Source of the DNA: Kalaharituber pfeilii
Lineage: Eukaryota > Ascomycota > Pezizomycetes > Pezizales > Pezizaceae
Length of the DNA: 64,000 bases
Direction of reading: 5' to 3'
Assembly: GCA_015179045.1 (NCBI GenBank)
Contig: WHUZ01000102.1
Span: 1 to 64,000 of the forward strand
The notes beneath the pieces were generated by a model. The model did no database searches. It was not told the origin of the DNA and was given only the letters and a program-made list of their open reading frames with translations. Shown here one piece after another: positions 1 to 11,445 of the stretch. Made by a program: the position numbers and the translations under genes. Each line of letters starts with the position of its first letter. The stretch's first letter is position 1.

Positions 1-811
1 TGCAAAGGAGGGCCCGCAGTGATTCGATCGTAGAGCATCCTAGACCGGATTCTTGATCCAAGTTTTAGCATTTTAAAATCGTAGTATATATTCACCTGTT
101 GGTTATGCGCTTTCATCATAATATATCTTAGCTTCTGGTTTTATTAGCTGACTCAGCTGTGGGAGCTTAATTCCAAGGCTTCAGGCTTGAGATAATCCGG
201 TAGCAAGACAACGCATTGCTCAGCTGCGAAATCTTTTATTACACTTGATTTCACAAATTTAGCTATAGGCCCAACTTCTGCATGAAGATGCTGAGTAAGG
301 AATTGAGGGTAACGGCATTTTAGCAATGACTGCCTATAGCTATCAGACCATTTACACGCCGACGCGCGCAACCAGCCTGCCCCGAGCGTACCATCCTACT
401 TGCAATTTAGTGGTTCTCTCATTGAGGAGTATGCACGAAAGGGATAAAAGCGCTAGCCTATCCAGGACCTCATCCAATTACGGGTTCAAGGTTCATAATG
501 GAGGTATGGATTCAACATGGAGAATATAACCTGCTTATCGACAGTGACTACCTGCATGAGGGCAAGTTTATTCATTTTGTGACTTCAACGCTTTCCCTAA
601 CGAATAAAACTAGGGACGACTAAAACTACAATAACTATCACCTAATTTACTGATGTCCAAATCTAAGAAAATGTTTAAAAGACATCAAATAAAGTCTATA
701 CAAGCGGGGTATCTAGCATTCACTTGCAAATCTCAACAGTTGAAATAATCTCCTTTAGTCTCGGTGCAAACTCTCCTTTCTATCACCCATGGCCCCCGAA
801 TTTGCCTTCCC
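1..811. other. gene-free flank downstream of the NLP gene
   Basis: No open frame in this stretch matches a family I recognise. It is the 3' flank of the NLP gene on the minus strand. I see no tandem repeat or transposon end here. Confidence 0.4.
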
Positions 812-1717
812 TCAATTCATCTTCATTTTCCCTCCTTCTGGTGTGCCATTCCCACCTGGTACCAAATCAGCTTTTTCATGCATATACCACCAATTGTGAC
901 TGCGAAATTCCCTCCCGCATCCCTGTGAGACGCGGTAGTTAAATGCAGCGTTGCGTTGGGCAAACATTACATGTTTAGCCCAGCCAACGTATATTTTTGG
1001 GTGGTCCTTGTTTTTCCCATGTTGCTCGTTGGGATTGGATTCATCAAAGGTGTTTTGAACGGCAGCCCAATCGTCATCCATATATCCGCCGTGGAAAGAT
1101 TTTAGAAGATGGCTACGAGTCCAGGTTCCGTTGGAAGCTGAGTTGTGGCGCCATGTAACAATAATCTAGTTGATGCAAAGCTTTAATACCTCGACCTGCC
1201 AACTAACAGGAATGCGATTCACGCTCTCCCAATCATGCTTATGACCATTTGCAACCAGGACGTCACTGAATCTATCTGTCTGGAAATATAAGTGGTATAC
1301 CACACGGATTTCAGTGGGGCTATAGCTCGTCACGGTGAAATAAGTTGGAAAAGGATTTCCCTTGCCGAATTTGCCTGGATCTGGGCATTCTTCCCCAACG
1401 TTTTGCCATTTGGTTGAGCTCAACCCGTGAAACTGGCCATTTGCATCAAGAACTGCGGATGGATTGCATGCTTCTAGCCACGAGATTGTCCAAAGTGCCA
1501 CATCCTATAAGAATAATTCCATTGATTCAGGGCTTTTGTGGGAGAATTGGAGCGAATTAACACATACGGGCGACTCGCATATGCAATCCCTAAGCCATTA
1601 TTATTGGCCAGCTCATGCTGAACAAACATCTGCCAGGGGGGTATTTGTTCTTGTCCCAAGTGGAAAGATGCTTAGCAAAGCTAACAAGGCATTTGTGAAG
1701 AAAGAGATTGTTCGCAT
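812..1717 (-). CDS. NPP1/NLP-family (Nep1-like) secreted protein
   Basis: This is a member of the necrosis- and ethylene-inducing-like protein family, whose secreted members can damage dicot plasma membranes through glycosylinositol phosphorylceramide; many family members are not cytolytic. Two exons are well supported: about 1502-1223 and 1165-812. The first carries the family heptapeptide as GHKHDWE (consensus GHRHDWE) just before the intron, and the reading frame continues after the GT...AG intron 1222-1166 into the conserved IIVTW-type strand. The second carries the HPKIYVGWAKH and NWW blocks expected near the C terminus. The 5' end is less certain: the exon at 1502 opens after an in-frame TAG that is also a splice acceptor, so an upstream exon must exist. 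The ATG at 1717 begins a short hydrophobic stretch that looks like a signal peptide and can be joined in frame through a GT donor near 1630. No frameshift or stop is seen in the two core exons. Whether it is active cannot be read from sequence. Confidence 0.8.
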
Positions 1718-4700
1718 ATTGGAAAGTTTTATATATGTGTGATGCTCCTATTCCTTTGGCCGAGATATTGCTTCTGTTGCTCCAATTTATAGCCGCTCAG
1801 ATTAATGCTGGCGATTGGAATGCAGGATCCTGGTTAATCTTCTGAAGTTGAGAAGAAAGAATGTGTATCGAGACCGCTCAGCGGATTCTCGATTTGGACT
1901 CGATTAGGGAAGAAGGACTGAAGGAGTAGAATTGACTGCTATCAAGTTATGCCATTCAAGGTGAGTGCGCGGGCATCTTATAACTCGCTTCTCCGCTCAC
2001 CATTGTCTCCCAGTTTGCTCAATCCCGGAGGAGAAGGCCAGGAAAATTCCTGAGGGTTGGCAGAGGTGTGTTCGCTCCATCTCATGTCAAAATCTCAAAT
2101 TCCGTTCAACTCCTATGAATCATTCATGCTTCTAGAGCTGCTGATATTGTCCATGAATGGGGGGTAGCCAATAAGCAATCGCAGCAACCCTTGTCACGGA
2201 ATCCTTGCGGATCTTGCTACTGCCACGCAGGCGGCTCATTCTCACCACGGGCAATGATTTTGGCCAACAGCAGATTTAAGCTTTATAAGGCACATAACAC
2301 ATGGTATGCTGCACCAGCTGCGGAGGCTCAATTGGTGAATTGAGGTTTCAGCTGTCAATTAACACCCGGTTTTTGACGATCATCCTTGAGTACATCCTTG
2401 AAGCAAGGGAGATGCGCCGAGGTCGCGCAGTGGCTCATGCCCAGTCTGGTTGCACTGAATCTGGGAAAGGGGAATCATAACAGGCTGACTACTCCTGCGT
2501 TTGGAGTTTAGACTGAACGAACTAGGGTAAGTCCTGTCTGGCACACTCGAAGTATTGGGGTGAAGATATCCGCGGCAAACATACAATCAAATTTTCGTCT
2601 GGAAACCTCATGGCGAAAGGCTGTAACCCTGCAAGCGGGAAGTATTATCGACGGTTACACTGCCTGCCGAGGCTCCTTGCTCCAGGGGCTTTTACCAACA
2701 TTGCAAAGGGTATCATAATGTCCATCAAAATGCCCAGATGATGGACGCTAGACTGCAGCTTGGCCACCCTGACCCTGCACATACCATGGTGAACAGCAGA
2801 GGACACTCGTAGGTTAACTCTTCATTCGGAATGAACATTATGGAGTTGTGATTATTTCTCTGCATAGCGTTACTTGATATACTAGTGCTGGTGCATTCAA
2901 TGTACAACATGACCCCATGATACACTCAATCTCAACGCTACATATCCACAAACTCACCTCTCTTCCCCTTGGCTAATACCTTTCTTTCCACGTCAATTGT
3001 CGCTCTCGTCTCCTCACCCGCACCGATCTTGGCAGCAGATACTGTTGCAAGACCAATCCGGTTTTCTTTCTGCAGTTACGGCTCCCATTAAATACAGACT
3101 CAATGGCTGTCTTCACCTATTGCTCCCCTTATTCACCCAGTAGTGGGCCGAGGCACAGTATAAGCCCACTTTGATCGTAGATAGTGTTCCATGTGAAAAG
3201 ATATAGAGAGTAGAGATATATGAATTCGACTCGCTCCGTTATCTTGGAAGTCTCTGCTGATCTATCTACATTATTTTCGGCGGTATACAGGACTATTTTT
3301 ATACACTTTTTCCCACCTTCAGGCTCGTTTCCAAACCTCGCAGAGTTCCTAAATGGGTAATCCCAAACTTGCCCCATTAGGAAATTCCAAAATATCCCCT
3401 TTGGTTCTTGCCCTTTTACAGGGCCGCAGAGCTAACTTCTTACACCATGCCGCGGTAGTCGAATGGCGCGAAGAAGGGAGCTTCGAGGGCGGGACGAGTA
3501 TGTACTGTTGGCGCAGTTCTGATATCCAAGTTTGGTGGCTTGCATAGAGATCGGTTTCGGTAGGGTAGGGTTACGGAGTTGGCAGTGGTTTTGGGTGGAG
3601 TATGAATGTTGTAGTTGTGTAAGGGAACGGAAACAGGTTTGGAGTTGGATCAGTGGTAGATGAGGAAAGAAGGAAAGTGGGCGGATTTGGCTAAAGTTAC
3701 GTCGCCTCGCCCAAGGACATTCCATGAACCCTTTCTGGACGGGAAGTGGTCTTCATCAAGCTCCAGAAACCGGTTCTTCGAGACATTTAAATGATTCTAT
3801 GGGCGACGAGTTCGTACAACAGTTTGAGGCAATCAACCTCGAGATCTGGTTACGAGACTACCTCGAGATCTTTGAAAGCCCTTACGAAATCGCCTCTCTT
3901 AAATAGGGTCGGTCATCCCAGGATTGATGCTGGATGCCCAAGCTGATGTAACATGATCTCTGAACACAGAAGAAGAAACACTGGGTGTGGCGGCGTTTGA
4001 AGGAAACTAGGCCTGCGTAAATAGGGGTCAGAGGACTTCAAATTACCTGATGGAGAATCGCCAAACTCATTACCTTCCCAATCCGCAAGAACATCAGTAG
4101 CATTGGGGATTCTAGTACGTCTCTAATCTCCATGTTGAATTAGGAGCAGCGTATTCTTGTTCCTTGTTGAAATTAAGTGTTTTAATTAGGAGTACTTTAA
4201 CTGCAGCGGATTCTGCAAAAGGGCTTTGATAATGTTGAAGCTGAACTAATGGTTTGAGTCTTACTTCTATGTGCCCTCATGGATGGATAAAGAAATCTAG
4301 GCCTGCGAAGATTTCAGGTCGAATACAGTTCTTGAAAGTTGGCAAGGCAGGATTTGATGAAATCATGGTCTATATGCTTGAGAATCGGGAAGTGACTGGC
4401 TCGAAGATTGGGCCAGAGGAACCTGTCTACCCTAGGGCTAGACATACCTATCCACAGTGGATTTTTGAGTGCATCCACAATTATACTCGGGATCGGGATC
4501 TGAATAAGTGATCAATACCGGGCGTACCTCTCGGAGGACGTTGGGCCATCACCTACGGCTGGACCCAGGAAATGCAGCGGTGGATGACACCTATCAATAT
4601 TAGTACTATTAGTAGCCCGTGCGTCACTGCCAGCTGGGACTACAATCCAGCAACTTCAATGGGAGGCTCTAATGCTGTGGCTATATATTGATGTGCTCTG

Positions 4701-5379
4701 TCTGCGCCAGAGAATGGTCAGTGGCGACCAGAGGAGTGAGGTAGACGTTAATGAAGAACAGTGTCTCGAGGAATGGTCCTATCGACATTCCAACTATCGG
4801 CAACCATTATCACCAGGTGGTAAAGGTGCTGCGTTACGTCAATGGTCTTGGGCGGCCATTGCAGCTCTCCGGATTGGATGATTAATGGCACTGGATCAAC
4901 CCCACCTGGACGCTCCAAGAGACTCGCACAATGCTCTAGTGCACATCATGGTGAACCTGAGAGAAAATGCGGTTCCCACTGCGTGCTCTAGTGAAGGTCA
5001 GTAACGGTCAGCGCCTGATGCGTGCGGTCCTGGCCCTGTTGACACGACTCGCCGAGGGCACAGACCTCGAATATTACATAGAAAAATCAACTCTGATTAC
5101 CGGTCCCTGAGCCGTTCACCTTTGTAGCAATGACGAAGTCGTTATTCGGTATGCACTCATTCATAGTGGATAGTGTGTTGCAAGTGGCTGTCTCAATCGT
5201 ATTCAGGTGGGCATACTCGGGGATTTAATTCTCCACTACTGCATCGACTAATTCCCGAAATCTGGGAAAGAGCCAATATGGCATGTTCTCGTGCCCAGAC
5301 TCTATGGCACTGGTTTCTTTTGATTGTGCGGTAATTCTGGCCCTGTTGTGCCGTTTCTCGGGCTTGCGCGTCGATGTTT
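1718..5379. other. gene-poor spacer
   Basis: Short open frames only. The minus-strand frame 3725-3432 (97 codons, Arg-rich start, preceded by C/T-rich sequence) is the most gene-like but matches nothing I know. A 23-base segment at about 3498-3520 resembles one at 5471-5493 (about 19 of 23 bases), and both could encode LRQQYI on the minus strand. I cannot tell chance from a shared ancestor. Confidence 0.3.
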
Positions 5380-5690
5380 TTACGCACCGTTGCGCACGTG
5401 ACCTGCTGGCATTGAGCCGAATGCTAAGGCGGGTGCTCACTGCGGGCCCCGGTTCGACCCTCATGCCTCTATGTATTGCTGGCGCAGTTCGGCATGCAGC
5501 GCCTCCGCACGAGCCGGCTGGGCTCGAGGCTGGCATTTGGCGGCCTTCTGCTGCTCTTGGGCTGACGCGAGGGCTCTGTCGCCGCTGCTGTGGAAGTACT
5601 GGTACACCGTGCCGGCGATGGAGAGGTATATCGAATTGAGGGTCCCGGTTCGAATCCGAGTTCAGGAAGAGGGTTTTCCAGCATCTCTTC
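5380..5690. other. GC-rich island with tRNA-like T-arm
   Basis: This stretch is clearly richer in G+C than its flanks and is followed by a T-rich tract at 5760-5830. It holds two Pol III B-box-like sites, GGTTCGACCC near 5452 and GGTTCGAATCC near 5648; the second has four of five T-stem pairs. An A-box-like site, TGGCGCAGTTCGG, lies near 5484. The A-to-B distance of about 160 bases is too long for an ordinary tRNA. Minus-strand frames here also read like biased coding sequence. It may be a tRNA-derived insertion or a fragment of foreign or host coding sequence; I cannot decide. Confidence 0.3.
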
Positions 5691-6630
5691 TAAACGGCAG
5701 GACTCTGATACTTCACATGAGTGGAATTATTATCGTTCCCAGAATCAGGGCAACCTGTTTTTAGATTTTGCTTTTTCATATTTTTTTTTAATTTTTTATA
5801 TTTTAATTTTTTCATTTATTTCATCATTTCATTGTATATATATATATTTCAATAGTAAGAGTATCCATTGATGGGGGCGGTAGTTTCGTGACAAGCTGAA
5901 ATCATCAAGTATTTGGTATCAGACTAATATCTGTTAATAAAAGAGGAGGGTACAGTATTAATACAGGTCACGACTGGGTGCAATCCGGCCCAGGTCCGAG
6001 AGCCCGCGATACCTGTGCGACCTATAGGTGGTGCACGAGCCCAGCTATATAGCATATATAATTTGCTTGATCTGGAGCTGTTACGGTGCTTCCGAGCCTG
6101 CGCCGATGGGTACCCTCCAACCAGACTTCTGCTGTGCAATGATTAGTTGTCCCAAAGTGGATGCTTTCTTTTACAAACCTCCTCTCACCTTTGAGGACAA
6201 CGATATGTTCCCTTTGGTTCATACATTATTATGAACACACCAATCGAGACGCTTATGGAATAACGCTCTTTAAATACACATGACACTGAGATTTGAATAT
6301 CCACTATCTCAAATGTTTAGCTCAACCTCTATCCGAAATCTGGCATGGTGACAACATCTTCACCACCGAAGGCAATATGAATTTACCTAGACAGAGACGC
6401 CTGTAAGGAAGAATCTAGTATTCTCGTCTTTATTACGATATTCCGTCTATTTGAGATATCCCTGACTAACTAACTTCATGATAAATCCCTTCGGGTGCGA
6501 CTTCCATATAAAGAACCATCTCGGTGGAGGATATAAGAAATAATCTTCGGTGCAAGCGAAATAGAAAATAAGCTCTTATAAGATTTAAAATACAACGACA
6601 ATGATAACTGACTTTTCCGGGAAGAATAAA
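5691..6630. other. AT-rich spacer
   Basis: T-rich and AT-rich sequence with no recognisable gene. It contains the 3' flank of the unrecognised minus-strand gene that ends at 6732. Confidence 0.35.
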
Positions 6631-6680
6631 GTTAAAAAAAAAAACAAAAAACAAAAAACAAAAAACAAAAAACAAAAAAA
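6631..6680 (+). repeat. (AAAAAAC)n simple repeat
   Basis: A poly(A) run followed by about five copies of a seven-base AAAAAAC unit lies about 50 bases past the stop codon of the minus-strand gene. It resembles the decayed poly(A) tails of the retroposed insertions elsewhere in the window, but no module precedes it. Confidence 0.8.
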
Positions 6681-6731
6681 GCCTTTCTCCATCATCATGT
6701 AAAGATTCCTTGAAGGATATCCAAAAACTCA

Positions 6732-7715
6732 TCATTCTGGCTTCCATCCTTGCAGAAGCTGCGGGGCATACTCTCGATAAAGGTGGCATACTTTTTTTAG
6801 AATGCCGCGAAATTTTTCTCGCATATAGAACGGGATGACTAGTTGCGATAATGGTGGTCCATACTCAATATATTCTTCCTCTTCTTCTTCGTCATTGTCC
6901 TTATCAGTCGCTGTAGGGTGATGACGGACAGGAAGGTGCGTTTCAGGAGGTGGGCTCAGCTCCCAATTACTGCAAGCTGTAATAAACTCCTCGAGATCAT
7001 CAACATTGATGACCTCCAGGCAATATCTAAGAGGGAAAAGGCCCTCATGGTCCCGGAAGCCGTATTCGCCGTCTTTGACAACGAATTCGTGTGTCTCCTC
7101 AAGAAGTTCTACGGCAGAAGTGGTCTGTATTGGCGGATCGATTGACTGCCAGTTGGCAGGGGGCAGATCAACATTTTCTGCACGAGTGGACAAATATACC
7201 AGGGCTTTCATTTCCCCGAGAGAGAAGTTGTATTTGGCACCCCTAGCCCTAAGTAGCTCCAAAAAGCCCTCCTGAGCGGCAGGAACTCTGGTTAGCAACA
7301 GTTGCTGCAGTGCTGCTGCTTTTGTCTTACAGCCAAGTGCCGTTGTGAGTTCGGTGATGCTGCTGCTTTCGAGTAAAATTCTGTGGAACACAAAGTCGCA
7401 CAGCAATTTCAGTTGCGCTTGTTGGAAAGCTTCTTCAAAGCATTTGAGATCGTGGTCCCAAAAAGTAAAGTTGCTAAACCGGCTTTCAACAATTGGACCA
7501 ATCATTCCTTTACTGATGTTCCCTGTCCATTCGTCTGGGATTAGGTAGGAATTGGCGGGTATCCAAACTGGCAATGGTTCATGTTGAAGATGCAGGAGGT
7601 TGAGGGTAATTGGCAATTCAAATTTGAACACCCCCTTGTTGGACAAGTACAATTGGGAGGCGTCATCAACCATGGACTCAGGAGAGATGCTGTTTTCTGA
7701 AGTTTGGGATTTCAT
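6732..7715 (-). CDS. unrecognised acidic protein, 327 aa
   Basis: I do not recognise this family. The frame is long, uninterrupted and apparently intronless, and its ATG at 7715 sits in an AAAATG context that suits fungal starts. The protein looks globular and cytosolic, with no signal peptide or membrane segment. A helical Leu-rich middle region at about residues 90-165 is followed by a low-complexity acidic run of Asp and Glu at about residues 263-272, and the C-terminal 40 residues look helical again. Codon use is unbiased. The separate minus-strand frame 8156-7845 lies 130 bases upstream and could be an independent small gene or a 5' exon, but no splice join is compelling. Fungal lineage-specific orphan is the safest label. 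Confidence 0.6.
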   Translation of the reverse strand: MKSQTSENSISPESMVDDASQLYLSNKGVFKFELPITLNLLHLQHEPLPVWIPANSYLIPDEWTGNISKGMIGPIVESRFSNFTFWDHDLKCFEEAFQQAQLKLLCDFVFHRILLESSSITELTTALGCKTKAAALQQLLLTRVPAAQEGFLELLRARGAKYNFSLGEMKALVYLSTRAENVDLPPANWQSIDPPIQTTSAVELLEETHEFVVKDGEYGFRDHEGLFPLRYCLEVINVDDLEEFITACSNWELSPPPETHLPVRHHPTATDKDNDEEEEEEYIEYGPPLSQLVIPFYMREKFRGILKKVCHLYREYAPQLLQGWKPE

Positions 7716-7844
7716 TTTGATAAGGATAGTATATTATATTGGAAGGAGGAAAAAAAGTCCGAAAAACCTTTGCGTTTGAAGTTTGTCGTGTTCTGAGGAA
7801 GGGTGAAGGCAATGGAATTCTAAGAACTGTATGACTTGAGATCC

Positions 7845-8156
7845 TTAATTGTCGCAGCCATGCAGGGAGGATGTCTTGCCAAAGAGCCTGGGGCCCTCTC
7901 TTATATATGACTCCTCTATCCAGACCTCAAACCTATCCCGCAGCGCTGCAAGTGCAAGGCAGAATTTCAAAATGAAATAAGCTTCTCTTAATTGAATGAC
8001 TAAAGCTTTCTCTCGAGCTTCCTGACTCAAAAGAGGACGCAGGTGAGGAATTAGGTTAGAACTGACTGGCATGTTATTTGCGTTTTCATTGCCTGGTATT
8101 GAGCACAGAACGGTGAGAAATTTTTTCAAAGTTTGACGATTTAGGGAAATAGACAT
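7845..8156 (-). CDS. possible small ORF, 103 aa, unrecognised
   Basis: An open frame from an ATG at 8156 encodes a 103-residue, mostly helical, Leu-rich peptide with no signal peptide. It lies directly upstream of the 327-residue gene on the same strand. The region just before the ATG carries a short CTATAG repeat. Nothing identifies a function. It could be a separate gene, the 5' part of the downstream gene, or chance. Confidence 0.3.
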   Translation of the reverse strand: MSISLNRQTLKKFLTVLCSIPGNENANNMPVSSNLIPHLRPLLSQEAREKALVIQLREAYFILKFCLALAALRDRFEVWIEESYIREGPRLFGKTSSLHGCDN

Positions 8157-8420
8157 AGCTATAGCTATAGCTCATGATACCCTGAGGCTTATTTCTCGAT
8201 TTCGGAGGCGAGAATGGGAGACAAGGTATTTAGCTCGATTTTAGGCCCTGTTTGGTTGTATCAGATACCTATTTCAGAACTGACCACCCTGATATGACAA
8301 CACGGAGCTTCCATTTACCCTCGCTTGAGGAGGGCTGACACTGTCTTAGTAGTAGAAGTTTAAATTATTTAAAATCGCTATCCATTCAATGGAGATATTC
8401 GCACACACTCTAGGTCCATT

Positions 8421-8462
8421 TTATTAAATATCATTAGTCATATGCCGCCCTATGGACTATGA
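8421..8462 (-). mobile_element. poly(A) retroposon module B, decayed copy
   Basis: Read on the minus strand it contains the family core GGGCGGCA followed by TAATGATAT and an A-rich end. The tail is short and no target duplication is visible, so this is probably an old copy. Confidence 0.5.
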
Positions 8463-8783
8463 CGAGATTAGTTTCCATTGTTGATGATCTCCGAATTACC
8501 GCGATGCCAACCTCAACACCACGGATACTGATGTTATGAAGGATCTGAGTGCTGAAGTAGGAGACTGGATCAGGGTGATTAATAGACTGGCTTTTGGGTG
8601 CTGAAGAGTAGGAGATATTATATACCGAGTACGTTATGAGGAAGAGCTTTTCCTTACTGACCAATGGTGCGGGGAGAAAGAAGAATCAGCCAAACACATA
8701 TCGGGAGAGTGCAGAGTATGGAGCCAGAAATGGCCCAGGGGAAGGTCCGTGATTTCTAAAATATATATACTTGAATATAAAGT

Positions 8784-8875
8784 GTGATACAAACTTTTTT
8801 TTTTTTTTTTTTTAATATCATTACTTGCGTGCCACCCCGTGGGCAATGGCGAGGATTTAGGTACGTGATACATAC
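8784..8875 (-). mobile_element. poly(A) retroposon module B with target duplication
   Basis: A T run of about 19 (poly(A) on the minus strand) adjoins a module with GGTGGCACGCAAGTAATGAT. It is flanked by GTGATACAAAC at 8784-8794 and GTGATACATAC at 8865-8875, a near-perfect 11-bp duplication (10 of 11). The body between tail and duplication is about 50 bases. Confidence 0.7.
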
Positions 8876-9018
8876 TTGACTAAAGTCGTAGACCGCTGCT
8901 GTTTAAAATTCTAGATATATGGAAGATTCTACTCATTTAAATACTCAAACAATCTGGTAAACGCTGGCCTTAATTCACCTGGATAGCTGTGGAGGGATTC
9001 GTTTAATTGGCTTGAACC
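8876..9018. other. spacer
   Basis: No gene or repeat recognised between the module B copy and the minisatellite. Confidence 0.3.
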
Positions 9019-9135
9019 TGCCTGGATGGCCTGGGCTGGCCTGAATGGCCTGGGCTGGCCTGAATGGTCTGGACTGGCCTGAATAGTCTGGACTGACCTG
9101 GTTGGCCTGGACTGGCCTGGTTGGCCTGGCCTTCT
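9019..9135 (+). repeat. 19-bp minisatellite
   Basis: About six tandem units with a 19-base period, each of the type CCTGAATGGCCTGGGCTGG, drifting toward CCTGGTTGGCCTGGACTGG at the right end. The internal CTGG sub-repeat suggests it grew by slippage. Confidence 0.85.
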
Positions 9136-9232
9136 GTTGGCCTGTTGGATTCATTGTGCCATCACTTGGTTATTTCTTTTCCTTCTTCGCCTTTGTTATT
9201 TCTTTTACTTCCTCATGTACTTAATCTCACCA

Positions 9233-9306
9233 TAGCTCACAGGGCGGCATGTGAACAATGGTATTAAAAAAACCAAAAAAAAACCAAAAAAAAAAAAACC
9301 AAAAAA
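9233..9306 (+). mobile_element. poly(A) retroposon module B, plus-strand copy
   Basis: CCATAGC, then GGGCGGCATGTGA and AATGGTATT, then an A-rich tail broken by CC every 7-14 bases. No clear target duplication is visible. The CC-interrupted tail suggests an aged or slippage-expanded poly(A). Confidence 0.6.
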
Positions 9307-9855
9307 TCCCGCGGCTACCAATATGTCAAACTTGTCAATTGCAGCTATTGCATTCCGAGTCTCAAGCTACTACTGCTATCACTATCACTGTCTATGCCTT
9401 CTGCTATAGCACTTAATCAGCCTACCCAAAATGTCAGAACTACGAGCAAAGTGGACCTTTCAAAGGACGTCGCGAGTTTGTAGAAAAATAGACCTCCTGT
9501 AGGTATGCATTTCCTTGCAATGCTGATGTCTGCATAGGAGTTTTATTGTAAAATAATAGAATGTATGCTGTTATTTCTATTCCAATTGCCAATAATAAGT
9601 CTGGAGTGAGGATATCATGAGAGTTGAGTTCTGCCATAATAGTGGTGCAATGCGATGCCGATGTCGTGATGTGATGTCGATATTGTGATGCAGTTTGTCG
9701 TAGCAAGCGAAATGATACATGGCTATACTCACCTCCATTGGACAGTTCCAATTTTTGCGGGCGGAAACTCACAGTTTAGTTTCGCACGAAACTACCCTAG
9801 CGAAACGGATCGAGACCGATATTCAACCTAAGATTCTGATAGGTGTAGTGTGTTC
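9307..9855. other. spacer between module B and module A copies
   Basis: No gene is recognised. A low-complexity GATG-rich patch lies at about 9645-9700. Confidence 0.3.
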
Positions 9856-9907
9856 AACTTGCACAAAAACCCTGCCATGGCCAAGTGCTACAAGCGGGGT
9901 TATGTGA

Positions 9908-9942
<35 letters not shown>

Positions 9943-9951
9943 TGCACAAAA
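9856..9951 (+). mobile_element. ultra-short poly(A) retroposon, module A, 13-bp TSD
   Basis: The sequence AACTTGCACAAAA occurs at 9856-9868 and again at 939-951 of the same kilobase (9939-9951). Between the two copies lies only about 42 bases of body, containing CCTGCCATGG and GCGGGGTTATGTGAT, followed by about 28 A residues. This is the hallmark of target-primed reverse transcription. No ORF or full Pol III promoter fits in the body, so it is either a very short SINE-like unit or an extreme 5' truncation of a longer element. Confidence 0.85.
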
Positions 9952-9963
9952 GTTCATTGTTTG

Positions 9964-10049
9964 AAGTGGCGTAACTGCCCTGCCATGGCGAACAGCTGCA
10001 TGCGGGGTCACGTGATTTAAAAAAAAAAAAAAAAAAGAAAAGTGGCGTA
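9964..10049 (+). mobile_element. ultra-short poly(A) retroposon, module A, 10-bp TSD
   Basis: AAGTGGCGTA at 9964-9973 is repeated exactly at 10040-10049. Between them is a body of about 45 bases with CCTGCCATGGCGAACAGC and GCGGGGTCACGTGATTT, followed by an A run of about 18. It inserted only about 12 bases from the previous copy, so this spot was hit twice. Confidence 0.85.
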
Positions 10050-11375
10050 CCTTTTGTATCTTATTTCGTCTAAGTTGCCGCATATCGAGGACGTTCACTA
10101 TGGCCTCTGCGTGGTTTACTGAGTACACTGAAAATGCTACCATACATAGAGCTCGTTTACTGCACTGTAGACTTTGACTGTAGTGGTGAATGGGGACGGT
10201 GGGACGTGATATTGAGATGGATTGCACTCTCCATAGCTATGCATATTTGCGTGAAGTAAGTCGTCCACATGGACAGATGAGCAGTTGCAGAGCGACGACT
10301 ACATATGTTGCCGGAAAGTGCCTTTTCGTGTAGCGAACGGCGGTTGACTGCCCATAACATCTGGGGTTCTTTGAGTCACTCTCTGACGCACTGTTCCTCT
10401 CTGTCATCTGTCTCATGGTCTGTCGATAATCAGTGGGGTGTGAAGATGCCATTGTCTCGTTCTTAGCCTTTTTGTAAAGTGTCGCACTTGTTTCTTGAAG
10501 GCGTTGGGACATCCACTTGCTCTTGAGGTCGTGCCAACCACACTAATCTACTTGCTTCTAGCACACTTCCACATTGGGTAATGAACCTCTTGCTTAGTTT
10601 ATGCGCACTTGAATTAGAAATGCTTGCATCAAACGAGATTTTGGATGATGAACAGCAACAGATATTTTCATATAACTAGAAACTCTTGAAGTATATACCT
10701 TTATTGCATTTATCATAGCTTTATCATATTTACCGTACTCTGCCCTTTTCTCCTGCTGGATACGACTATTCCAGATTAAGTTACAAACTTTTGCATTGGA
10801 AACCTCTTCCTTCCACTACTTGGACCGTGACCTTCCAGATACGCACAGATCGTCATGCCGTATTAGTCTGTGTTTTGCACTTGTTCCGGCGAGCGGAACG
10901 CTCGCGTTTTTCTTTAACTTTCCGAGAGACAAGAGTGTGCCTGCAGTATTATCTGGTAGCTCAAGTGTACAATAGCATGCCCATATCGGACTGCAGCTCC
11001 CTGAGACATTTCTTCGCCAGCTATTCGTCCATTCAACTATAGACGAGCATAACCACTGAGTTCGGCCTCCCGTCAACGTATGTAACCTAGTCTGGTTGGA
11101 TGTAGCCAATTAACAGGAGCGCAGCTACGGACAACCGCGCCCTGGGCAACTTGTCTGATGCTACAGTGGGATACACTTGGGCACATGCGCACGGGTCTCA
11201 TGGCTAGTATAAACCTGAAAAATCCTCAACATCTTTTCAAGCCCAGCAGCACTGTCCAGTGCGTCAAAAAGGACATTAAACTATGCTTGTCCCCTTCGAG
11301 CGACAGGCTTGAGGAAAATGCCCGCGATTGAAGCCTGCTAAATCAACACGTCCAAGCTAAGTTATGCAACCTCGT
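10050..11375. other. gene-free spacer
   Basis: Several short frames on both strands but none with a recognisable domain or a plausible exon structure. Confidence 0.35.
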
Positions 11376-11445
11376 CCCTGCCATAGGCTGGCAGCCTGTA
11401 ATGCGGGGTTACGTGATTTTTTTTTTTTTTAAGAAAAACAAAAAA
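11376..11445 (+). mobile_element. module A, degenerate copy
   Basis: CCCTGCCATAGG is followed by ATGCGGGGTTACGTGATT and then a mixed T and A tract. The tail is not a clean poly(A) and no target duplication is seen, so this is an old or rearranged copy. Confidence 0.5.
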
